Shown here piece by piece: positions 11,456 to 23,400 of a stretch of 64,000 bases of DNA. Location of the stretch: assembly GCA_037349105.1 (NCBI GenBank), contig JAYJMM010000106.1, positions 2,356,001-2,420,000 on the forward strand. The letters run 5' to 3'. A program made the position numbers and the translations under genes. Every line of letters starts with the position of its first letter. Position 1 is the stretch's first letter. The notes under the pieces were generated by a model, which saw nothing but the letters and a program-made list of their open reading frames with translations, was not told the origin of the DNA and searched no databases. The stretch comes from Limnomonas spitsbergensis (lineage: Eukaryota; Chlorophyta; Chlorophyceae; Chlamydomonadales).

Positions 11456-14400
11456 ATGTCTTTTCAGGACCTCGGCCTTGACCCCCGCCTCCTGCGAGCA
11501 ATCGGCAAACTCGGGCTCATAAAACCCACCGCGGTCCAGCTGGCCTGCGTCCCCAAAACTCTCGAGGGAAAGGACATCATTGCCAGGGCGCGAACCGGCA
11601 GCGGCAAGACGCTCGCTTACCTGCTCCCGGCCCTGCACCGCGTGTTGACGGCCACTGACGACGGCTGCAGCGGCAGCTTCAACGCCATCATTCTCGTGCC
11701 CACTCGTGAGCTATGCGAGCAGGTGCGAGAGGGGATACTGATGCACAGGCGTGCTCTGTGCGATATATGTATTGTCATGCCGTCGAGCCAGGGGCCATGG
11801 CGTGCATGGCCTTTGCATGGCAGCTTCAAAGCTGTCATCCTTGTGCCCATTCGCAAGCTGTGCGTGCAGGTGCAAGCGAAAGACATGATGGACAGGCATG
11901 CGACCTGCATGTTGTTGTTGCCTGCCTTCGTTGACTGTATGACCCTTCATGTCAAAAACGGCTTGGCATTGGTGCCGGGGCGGCCTCGGCTTGCATGGCA
12001 TATGCCTGGGTGTCGCGCGCTTTGCAGGAGGGAGGGCGAGGCTGCTGATGGACAGACGTGCGCCCTAAATCACGACATTGTCAGCCATCCATTCAGTGGC
12101 TTTGCAGTTGAATGTTTTGGTAATTGGATCCCTCCCAATCCCGCTGCATGGAGTGCATGCGCGATGCTTTCCTCTCGGTTCAAAGGGTATAGCATTATCC
12201 GGCATAGATTCGGTTCTGGGAGCCTGCCCTTGACTCGCTCACAAAAAATCGTTCGATAGCATCCTTTGGGGTGCGAGCTGTACCCTATAGCGACTAAAAT
12301 TTGCACTGGTTGTAATCAGTGCTGTGCCGATTACGGGCCTTACGGTGGCTGAATTTCGTGGCTGAGTTTCAGTTACCGTACTTTCAAGGCAAATTCAGCT
12401 ACTTTTACCAGTAGAGGAATGTAATTGCTTACACAACTCTTGAATTAATGGCGCAATTGCACAGCACTGGTTGTAATGCCCCTCGTGCCAGGGGCCGAAG
12501 CATGCGTGGCAAGTCAGCATGCATGGCAATACAGCAGGCAGGGATCTTTATAGTGGCATTTGGAACCAATTGACGGTTACCATTAGTAGGGACTTCTTGG
12601 TGGTGAACTCAATGCAGGCGCGGGATTTTTCCCGATCCTGATTGACTTCAACGTCGCTTTGCGGTGTCATTCGGCGGAACCTTGGCTAACGGCTGGTGGC
12701 CTAAGCAGAAGGTTTGTTGGATCTGGAACCGCGGTTGGACCATATGTAGCTGAACTGCAGCTGAAACACCCTCGCGTAAATAGAGGCCAGGCCCACTAAA
12801 ATCAGAGACCCGGGTCATGAAGTGGCCCACTGCTGTCTTCGTCTGCAAAACCGTGAGAGCTTACGCCACACTCGGAGAATAAAATAATGATTCTCATACT
12901 ATCAGGAGGACAAGAAAGGCCTGCTTGCGTTCGGATTGTAGTTTTGATTTGGGTGAGGTTCAGGATAAAGGTAGAAGCACATCACATAACATTGAGCGGC
13001 TGATTCATATCGTTCCGCGCTGAGTCACACTTTTCACGTGTGATTAGGTTAAGCTGGAGGCTGCTGCAGTGGCGGAGCACTGTGGCTCTGATGTGAAGGT
13101 GAGGACTGAGGGGGAGATTGAAGCAGGGGGGGGGGGGGGGGGAGATAGAGAAGGGGGGGCGGTGGAGAGAGAGGGGGGGGGGAGGAGTAGAAAGGGGAGG
13201 GGTAGAGGGAGGGATTGGTAGAAGGGGGAGGGGAGAGGAAGAGGGAAGAAGAGGGGGGGAGGGGGAGAGGAGAAGAGAGAGGAGAGGAGGAGGAAAGGGG
13301 GGAGGGATAGAGGTGTGTGTATGGGGGGGGGGGGGGGGGGATTATAGGGTGGGTGGGGAAGGGGGAGAGGGGGAAGGGGCAGTGAGTGGGAGAGGGTGAG
13401 AGGTGTGCGCAATTTTGGAATCTGAAATATTGTAAACATGAGATCACGAAGAGGCCATGGGGGGGGAGGTGAGAGGTTAAAAGAGAATCGAGAGGGGGGG
13501 TAGAGTAGATGTTTATGGGGTGGGAGGGGCCGAGTAGGAGGAGACCGTTATATTGCACCAGGTAGCCTGCCCTTAATATGAATTCCCCATATTGTGTACC
13601 GCGGGTCACTGCCCGGCTGGGGTATAACAGTTGGCCACCTCAATTCACGTCTCAAGGCGCACCCCTTCCACCATGTCCCAAGGCACACCCCTTCCTCCTC
13701 AGTCGTGAATGTTATCTGATGGGTGCGCTGCAGGTCACTGCCCTGCTGGGGGAGAACTCTCTGGAGCTGAAGCGGGCGGTGGCTGTGGCTGGCCATGTCG
13801 TGGTCTCCACACCAGGTGAGGGGTCTGAGGGAGTCTGAGGCAGCCTGAGCAAGTCTGAAGAATTATAAGGCAGCCTGAAGAATTAAAAGGCAGCCTGAGG
13901 AAGTCTGAAAAATTGTAAGGCAGCCTGGGGAGTCTTGATGCGGTCTGGAGTACGCTGAGGAGGTCCAGGGGGAGGAGGGCTCATCTGCGGGATGTCATGT
14001 CATGGTTGGTGGCTTTAGGGTTCTGAGGAGGTCCAGGGGGAGGATGCGCCCACACCGTTCTGACGCCATAATGTGGTTATCTGAAGGGCTTATTTGAGGC
14101 AGAATGGATGATGGGGTGAGGAACATTTGGGGGCTGAGGAAGGTTTTGAGGACTGGGGAGGTTTGGGGTCTGGGGAAGGTTTGGGGACTTTGGAGGGTTG
14201 GGGTCTGGGGAGGTTTGGGGTCTGGGGAGGTTTGGGGTCTGGGGAGGTTTGGGGTCTGGGGAAGGTTTGGGGTCTGGGGAGGTTTGGGGTCTGGGAAGGT
14301 TTGGGGTCTGGGGAGGTTTGGGGTCTGGGGAGGTTTGGGGTCTGGGAAGGTTTGGGGTCTGGGGAAGGTTTGGGGACTTTGGAGGGTTGAGGACTGGGGA

Positions 14401-17400
14401 GGTTTGGGGTCTGGGAAGGTTTGGGGTCTGGGGAGGTTTGGGGTCCGGGGAGGTTTGGGGTCTGGGGAAGGGTTTGGGGACTTTGGAGGGTTGAGGACTG
14501 GGGAGGTTTGGGGTCTGGGGAGGTTTGGGGTCTGGGGAGGTTTGGGGACTGGGGAGGTTTGGGGTCTGGGGAAGGTTTGGGGTCTGGGGAGGTTTGGGGA
14601 CTTTGGAGGGTTGGGGACTGGGGAGGTTTGGGGTCTGGGGAAGGGTTTGGGGACTTTGGAGGGTTGAGGACTGGGGAGGTTTGGGGTCCGGGGAGGTTTG
14701 GGGTCTGGGGAAGGGTTTGGGGACTTAGGAGGGTTGAGGACTGGGGAGGTTCGGGGTCTGGGCAAGGTTTGGGGACTTTGGAGGGTTGGGGACTGGGGAG
14801 GTTTGGGGTCTGGGGAAGGTTTGGGGTCTGAGGGTGTGATGGAGATGATGGTGATGGTATGTGGGGTGTGAGAGAGGGGATACAAGTGGCAAAGGGAATT
14901 AGTGGGGGGGGGGTCTTGGGGTCAGCAGGGGCAGAGGGGGGGGGAGGAGGCCAAAAGTGTTTCCCTGAGGTGGGAGATTGTCTCTGGCTTAAGGCCACGG
15001 GGAAGTTGCCTGAAGGCAGCAGATTTATCTTTGTGAGGGTTTATGTCAATAGTAAACTGTTGTTTGCATGTGCGTGTTGTCCCGATGCAAGGAACTGACT
15101 TCCTTTAAAATGCCTCAAGGCTTAGGGTTTAGGGTTAAGGGCAGACTTTGCCCAACCAAAGGCTGTAGCCCTAGCAGAGGTGCTTGTTGTACCCTACCTC
15201 TCCCCCCCACCCCCCCCTCAGTTGTAGGCCCAAGCAGGTGCGAAAAGGCAGGGGAGTCACCTTCAAATAGTGTGAAATTAAAGAGTGAACCATTGCATGC
15301 ATGTGTGTGTTCTCTTGATGCAGGGATTCGGCTGCCTTTGAAATGCCTTAGGCAGCCTCCAGCAGACTTTGCCCGACCAAAGGCAGTAGCCCGAGCAGAC
15401 GTACTTGTTGTACCATACCTCTCCCCCTCGGCTGTAGGCCTGAACACTTGCAAAAATGCAGGGGATTCACCTTCAAATAGTGTGACATTAAAGAGTGAAT
15501 CGTTGCATACATGTGTGTGTGTTCTCCTGATGCAGGGACGCTAGCCGCTGCCATGCAAGAGGCGCTGATTCCCCTTTAAATAGTGTGACATTAAAGAGTG
15601 GGCCATTACATGCACTTGCGTGTGTTCCCTGATGCAGGGAAGCTAGCCGCTGCCATGCGAGAGGCACTGATCCCCCTGGCTGCGTTTCAGGTGATCAGGG
15701 AAGGGGGGAGGGAGGCAGGCACGGGGGGCGAGGAGGGGGGGGGAGGGGGCGGAGGGCAGGGGTTTGAGGAGGGGGGGGGGAGGGGGTTGGAGGTTGAGGG
15801 GGGAGGGGGGCAGGCACAGGGGGGCAGAGAGATTTGGGGGGGGGGAGGAGGGAAGGGAGGGGGGCAGGCAAGGGGGGCAGGGAGGGGGGAGAGAGAGGGG
15901 TCGGGTTGGGGGGGGAGGGGGGGAGGGTTGAGAGAGGGGGCTTGTGGAGGAGCTGATTCAACCGGATACAATGCTACTGTGCAGGGAGTAGCCCTGCTGC
16001 TTGGGCCACCAGCCGTAGGCTGGTCCAAGTTTGGTCCATTGGGTCTTTGACGGCTGCGGGGCTGCCTGCCAAAGGTGGATTCGTAGCCGAAAAACGAAGC
16101 ACAGACCCTGCTGGCGTTTTGCAGGGGAGTGGGCAGGGGGGGAGAGGGGTGGGGAGGGGGAGGGGATGTCAGTCTTCTTCTTTCGGCTGCAAGTTCAACT
16201 TTGGCAGGCCGCCCAAAGGCCTCCAAGGGCCCAAGTAGGACCAGACCTGGACTGGCCCGCAATTTGTGGCCAAAGCAGCAAGGCTGGCCACGAATGGGGT
16301 CTCCGGCCAGCGGCCTGAGTGTAGCTGACATGTAGCTGTGTCACAGGGGGACAACTGGGGGATATGTGGCTCACGAAGAGAGGATGGGCAGGGATGCAAG
16401 AGCGTTGTTTGCAGTTCTGAAGACATGGTAAGCTTGAGAGTTATCGCAGATCTGAGGGGCGTGGCAGATCTGAGGGGCATGGCAGATCTGAGAGGCATGG
16501 CAGATCTGAGAGGCATGGTAGATCATACGCCCTGAAGCCAGCTCTGCCCGCAGAGATGTTTCTCTCGCTCGCCCTCGCGCGCCTGCACGCCGGCCATCCT
16601 AGGACCGCACCAACGCACCCCGCCCGCCCGCCAGCCTTTGCCCACCCCCATGTGCCCGCCCGACGCCCTGCGCCTGCCCTGCTCTCCCCATGTGCCTGCC
16701 AGCCTTTGCCCGCCCCCCATGCGCCTGCCCGCCGCCCTGCGCCCGCCCGCCCGCACGCACGCTTCCACATACCTCCCAGCCTGTTTTTCCCCCTCCTGCA
16801 CCCTGCCGCCCACAGTCGCGGCTGCCCGCCCCCTATGTGCCTGCCCGCCCCCCATGTGCCTGCCCGCACGCTTCCACATACCTCCCAGCCTGCTTTTCCC
16901 CTCCTGCACCCTGCTGCCCGCAGTCGCGGCTGCAGATGCTGATCCTGGATGAAGCCGACTTGCTGCTTTCCTACGGCTATGAGGAAGACCTGCAGCTCAT
17001 AGCGCCCCAGGTAGGCCCGAGTGGGCCCAAGTAGGCCCACTCCGAAAGATACATTACCGTAGTATGAGTCCGATTTCGTTTTATTGATCGTTTTTCAAGA
17101 AAACGAACCGTTGATTTCGATTAAAATGTACCATGGGACAAAAACGAACCATAAAAACGAATATTTAGCCCCAAACCCTAAAAAATCGCCACACAAAGAG
17201 TAGCTTCGTTCATGTCGCAATCATGCTCCTTTCGCATTGAAATGCTGTTGTTATGAGCAAAAGGCAGTTCACTTTCGCTGAATCAATTGCTAGAGCAAAG
17301 GCACGGGCTGTTCTGGCACCGGCAGCACCTCATCAGACATCGCCGGCTCCCGCTGATCCCGCTTGCGTCTCGGTTATTAGAGACTGGGGCCCGGAAGATG

Positions 17401-20400
17401 CGAGGTGGTGCCCGGGGTAGCAGGGGTGGTCGGGGCAGTCGAGGTGGCAGGACTGGCGGGGCCAGCGACATTGCCCCTGGCATCAGTGGAAGGGGAAGGG
17501 GAAGGGGAAGGGGAGGGGCAGACCTAGGGGAAGTGGGGCAAGGGGGCGAGGCGGCAGTGGACGTGCAATTCAGGAGGGTGCTGCTGATGAGATGGGGGGG
17601 GGAACGGTGTCTGAGGAGGGGGGAGAGCAAGCTGAGGTTGTTGAGGAGCAGGAGGTTGATGAGGGAGAGGCGTCTGAAAATGAGGATGGGGAGGGCGAGA
17701 GCTCAGAGGAGGAGGTAGAGGACTCTGATCAGTCTGAGGGGGGGAGACGAGCTCTGAGGAGATGGAGCAATCGGATGAGGAGGAGGAGGCTGAGGAGGGA
17801 GGTGATTCTGAGGAGGAGAGGGTGGCGGAAGAAGTCCCAGGTCCTAGTGTAGATAGGGGTGGTGCAAGGGTCCCTCCTATTCATCGCCGGTCTGGCAGGG
17901 CCATCACTACGCCAGTGCACCTCCGGGCTCTCCCTCAAGCCCCCCCGCCCCCCCTTCCTCAAGTAGGATGCAGCAAGTGCAGGTTTCAGGGTTGCAGCAA
18001 ATGTCGGTGACAAATAAATAAATGAGCCATGCACCTTGGTTCATGAATGCATTCGGTAGGTCACCATGCAACTCGGATTTAGCAAGGCCTGCCGTGTGTT
18101 GTTGAAGGTGTGTGCTGCCCTTGATGGCTTCCATGACATCTTGTGTGTCCAATTTGTTTACCAAGTGGACTGCATGTTTGCCTTGCTTATTGGCATACTG
18201 TTACCGTTCTCTGTAGTCCTATTGGTGCAAGTTTGTAGAATTTTTACGACAGAAGAGTGAACTACCAGCTCATGTGACTTCAGGGATCTCAATTGACGAG
18301 TTTAGACCATAAACGAACGTTTGATTGCAATGTAATCAACTTTTTGACAAAAACGAACCGGTGATTGCCGTTTTGAGTGGTTCTGGAGCAAAAACGAACC
18401 AGTGATCGTAAAAATTTTCAGCCTCCGATCAGGAAAACGAACCACTAAAACGAAAGCTTGATTTTGTTAATTAGAAGGTTTCCAAACAAAAAATGAATTC
18501 AACATGAAACGAAATCGGACTGATACTACGGTTTATGTTTTTTAAATTATATATTTTTAGTTTTAATATTTTTAGTTTTAGTATTTTAGTTTTTACAGTG
18601 GGACGCGAGGGGGGGCAAAAGAAACCATCTCCCCCAAAGAAAATCGAGCACCCAAGCCTACCACCCACCCACCTACCGCCTCCGGAACCCACTGTAACTC
18701 AAATATCTCAGTCAAAATTCAAAATTACAGGGCATGTAAGGGGTGTTTTTATCAGCTCGTCAAGGCGCTTCTACTGGTATATTTGAATTCGTTAGGTGAT
18801 GAAAAGTCATGCCAACAGTCAGTTTTGGTACCGGACTTAGCCAGGCTATTGAGTACCGACTAATGCTCGCTAGAAATCACAATTTATACCAACAGTCAAT
18901 TTGGGTACTGAGCTCAGCCAGGCTATTGACAACCGACTAATGCTCGCTAGCGATCACATGTTTCCAGAAGGCAGATGGCCTGGATGGCGGTGCCAATGTG
19001 ATGGCATCAGCCTTCATCTTGGCCATGAGCTCCCTCACTGCCTTCTTCCTCTCCCTCAGCGGGAACTCTTTGCCCACTACTCCCTCTAATTCCTCCACCG
19101 TAGCTTGCCACATCCGCCTCCGCCAGCTGCTGATCGGGATGGGCTGTCAGCATGTGATCAAGGTAGTGATAGCTCCAGACCCACGGGCGGGGGACGGGCG
19201 GATCCCTGCTCCTGCAGACATAGCATGTGATCAAGGTAGTGATAGCTCCAGACCCGCGAGTATCGCGGAAGCTGCCACGCACTCCCTCGCATTCTGGTGG
19301 CGTCCGACATTTGCAGGGTCAGCGGATTTGAGGACCTTGCCACAACTACCACAAGTGATCTGTTTATTCATGATCCACCAGACCCACACTTCAACATGCT
19401 GCGTGTTATACAGCTCTTTCTAAGGCTGGCTCAGCTGGTTTCGTGGTGTCTCCAATGGGGCCAAACCCTCAGTATGGGGGCCAAGGGGTCACGTGGTAGT
19501 TCAAGCAACATTTTAGGATGTAAATGGACTCATGTTGGCAAGAAGAACACAGAGGTGCCGCTGCCAGCCTCGACAGACCTCACGAAAAAAGATACGAAGT
19601 TTTCCAAATATTGGTATTTTGGGGAGACCACCCACCCACCCACCCCAACTTTGCCGTCCCATATCCCCCACATCCCCCCTGGGCCAAAAAACATTTAAAA
19701 GACAGCTATGGAACGCTCTCTTCAAGTTTTCCAAAAAAAGGGGATGGGGTCGATTATTTTTGTCTTTGCCCCCCCCTCGGTGGGACGTGGAGTTTTCTTG
19801 TATGAACAAAGAAGGCTGAGCTTTCTGTAGGGTCTGGTCGGCAATCTTTGAAATTGAGAATCTGCACTTTAAGATACAAATAAAAGGCCTGCCTAGTTTA
19901 ACAAAAGGCCTGCCGCTTTGTTCAGAGGAAACTGCCTTCCTTTCGGGATGTTTTTAATTCATCCAGGCGGAAGACCTGCAGGTGATGGGGCCCCAGATGG
20001 GCCCCTTGAAAAAAACGAAAGAACGTGCCAGGAAGCTGCCAGGAAACTGCGCGGGAGCTGACGGGAAACTGTCCTACTTGGCTGGGCAGTCCCGCATCGA
20101 AAGATACGAGGAGGCCAGCAGCTGGTAGCGCCACAAGTATGCCCTGTGTGCTAGAATGAAAGAAACTACGCCCCACTGGGGCGCGAAGGTTGAGGAAACA
20201 GCGCAGCTTGGGGCCGTAGCCATATCCGCGCCGTAACCATGACACTTGATGAATACTGCGGTCCTTTGGGGGGTGTTGGAGGGGAATGTTAAGGGGTTTA
20301 GGGTTTTAAGGTTTAGGGAGGCCGCTCCTTTGAAGAGGGAAGCTGCATTATTTTGAGTTTAGAGTTTCTGTTGTATACCGTAGGCATTTAGGGTTTAGGG

Positions 20401-23400
20401 TTTAGGGTAAAGTACCGCTGCCCAGCTCGGGGTGACAGAACCCTGACGCCCTGGATATCCTCCCCGCACTAGTCATGTGTTTTGAATTCGTTGTTCAAGC
20501 ATCGTTCATACTTTCTCACTCACAACTTGGAGAACAGGCTGCTTGCAACACCAGTGACCTGCATCTGCCGTATGATAAATAAGCCCCCTCCGAGGGGCTT
20601 GTATTTCAAGCTCCCTAACTACGAGCCCCCTACTTGTGAGCCCCCTATTACTCTGCCCCTTAATTTTCAGTCACTGATTCTGAGCCCCTTGATTGTGTGC
20701 CCCTCATGATAACCCTCTCCCCCCGCCCCCACTCCACCTGCCTCTCATCTCCATTTCTCCCCTCTTAATTACCCTCTCCCCCCGCCCCCACTCCACCTGC
20801 CTCTCATCTCCATTTCTCCCCTCTTAATTATCCTCTCCCCCCGCCCCCACTCCACCTGCCTCTCATCTCCATTTCTCCCCTCTTAATTATCCTCTCCCCC
20901 CGCCCCCACTCCACCTGCCTCTCATCTCCATTTCTCCCCTCTTAATTACCCTCTCCCCCCGCCCCCACTCCACCTGCCTCTCATCTCCATTTCTCCCCTC
21001 TTAATTACCCTCTCCCCCCACCCCCACTCCACCTGCCTCTCATCTCCATTTCTCCCCTCTTAATTATCCTCTCCCCCCGCCCCCACTCCACCTGCCTCTC
21101 ATCTCCATTTCTCCCCTCTTAATTATCCTCTCCCCCCCGCCCCCACTCCACCTGCCTCTCATTTCCATTTCTCCCCTCTTAATTATCCTCTCCCCCCGCC
21201 CCCACTCCACCTGCCTCTCATCTCCATTTCTCCCCTCTTAATTATCCTCTCCCCCCCGCCCCCACTCCACCTGCCTCTCATCTCCATTTCTCCCCTCTTA
21301 ATTACCCTCTCCCCCCGCCCCCACACCACCTGCCTCTCATCTCCATTTCTCCCCTCTTAATTACCCTCTCCCCCCGCCCCCACTCCACCTGCCTCTCATC
21401 TCCATTTCTCCCCTCTTAATTACCCTCTCCCCCCGCCCCCACTCCACCTGCCTCTCGTCTCCATTTCTCCCCTCTTAATTACCCTCTCCCCCCGACCCCA
21501 CTCCACCTGCCTCTCATCTCCATTTCTCCCCTCTTAATTACCCTCTCCCCCCCGCCCCCACTCCACCTGCCTCTCATCTCCATTTCTCCCCTCTTAATTA
21601 CCCTCTCCCCCCGCCCCCACTCCACCTGCCTCTCATCTCCATTTCTCCCCTCTTAATTATCCTCTCCCCCCGCCCCCACTCCACCTGCCTCTCATCTCCA
21701 TTTCTCCCCTCTTAATTACCCTCTCCCCCCGCCCCCACTCCACCTGCCTCTCATCTCCATTTCTCCCCTCTTAATTACCCTCCCCCCCCGCCCCCACTCC
21801 ACCTGCCTCTCATCTCCATTTCTCCCCTCTTAATTACCCTCTCCCCCCGCCCCCACTCCACCTGCCTCTCATCTCCATTTCTCCCCTCTTAATTACCCTC
21901 TCCCCCCGCCCCCACTCCACCTGCCTCTCATCTCCATTTCTCCCCTCTTAATTATCCTCTCCCCCCGCCCCCACTCCACCTGCCTCTCATCTCCATTTCT
22001 CCCCTCTTAATTACCCTCTCCCCCCGCCCCCACTCCACCTGCCTCTCATCTCCATTTCTCCCTCTTAATTACCCTCTCCCCCCGCCCCCACTCCACCTGC
22101 TTCTCATCTCCATTTCTCCCCTCTTAATTACCCTCTCCCCCCGCCCCCACTCCACCTGCCTCTCATCTCCATTTCTCCCCTCTTAATTACCAGCCCATAA
22201 CTTACATGGCCTTTTGATTATCAGCCCTCAAATTACAAGCCCATTAATTACAACCCCTTCTCCTCCCCCCCCCCTCCTCTTGTAGATCCCTCGCTCCTGC
22301 CAGTGCATGCTGATGAGCGCCACGGTGTCCGAAGAGATTGAGCGCCTTAACAAGCTCATTCTCCACAACCCGGTCACCCTCAACCTCCTGGACGTGCAGG
22401 GGGGCACCGCCGGCCTGGGCGCGGGATCAGGTGGGGGTCAGGCAGGGGGGCACTGCCGGCCTGGGCGCGGGATCAGGTGGGGGAGGCAAGGGTGCACGGC
22501 AGGCCTGGGCGCAGGATCAAGTGGGGGAGGCAGGGGTGCACCGCAAGCCTGGGCGCGGGATCAGGTGGGGGTCAGGCAGGGGGGCACCGCCAGCCTGGGC
22601 GCGGGATCACGTGGGGGAGGCAGGGGTGCACAGCAGGCCTGGGCGCGGGATCAGGTGGGGGAGGCAGGGGTGCACCGCAGGCCTGGGCGCGGGATCAGGT
22701 GGGGGAGGCAAGGGTGCACGGCAGGCCTGGGCGCAGGATCAGGTGGGGGAGGCTGGGGTGCACCGCAAGCCTGGACGCGGGATCAGGTGGGGGTCAGGCA
22801 GGGGTGCACCGCAGGCCTGGGCGCGGGATCTGGTGGGGGAGGCAGGGGTGCACCGCAAGCCTGGACGCGGGGTCAGGTGGGGGTCAGGCAGGGGGGCACC
22901 GCCAGCCTGGGCGCGGGATCAGGTAGGGGTCAGGCAGGGGGGCACCGCAGGCCTGGACGCGGGATCAGTTGGGGGGGGCAGGGGCACCGCAGGCCTGGGC
23001 GCAGGATCAGGTGGGGGAGGCAGGGGGGCACCGCCGGCCTGGGCGCGGGATCAGGTGGGTGTCAGGCAGGGGGGCACCGCCAGCCTGGGCGCGGGATCAG
23101 GTGGGGGAGGCAGGGGTGCACCGCAGGCCTGGGCGCGGGATCTGGTGGGGGAGGCAGGGTTGCACCGCAAGCCTGGGCGCGGGATCAGGTGGGGGAGGCA
23201 GGGGTGCACCGCAGGCCTGGGCGCGGGATCAGGTGGGGGAGGCAGGGGGGCGCTGCAGGCCTGGACGCGGGATCAGGTGGGGGAGGCAGGGGGGCACCGC
23301 AGGCCTGGGCGCGGGATCAGGTGGGGGTCAGGCAGGGGGGCACCGCCGCCTGGGCGCGGGATCAGGTGGGGGAGGCAAGGGTGCACGGCAGGCCTGGGCG

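Noticed and set aside
11456..12259. Single 267-codon helicase-like ORF as a complete gene
   Set aside because: After residue 89 the frame enters intron 1. Helicase motifs resume in later exons joined in phase.
13044..13609. Proline/serine-rich minus-strand proteins
   Set aside because: Complement of a homopurine tract; composition only.
13995..14998. [15 protein letters not shown] repeat proteins of about 300 codons on the minus strand
   Set aside because: They read the 17-bp G-rich array inside a helicase intron. Similar frames are open on the other strand.
15687..17040. Several Pro/Ala/Arg-rich frames on both strands
   Set aside because: Low-complexity G- or C-rich intron sequence around exons 4 and 5.
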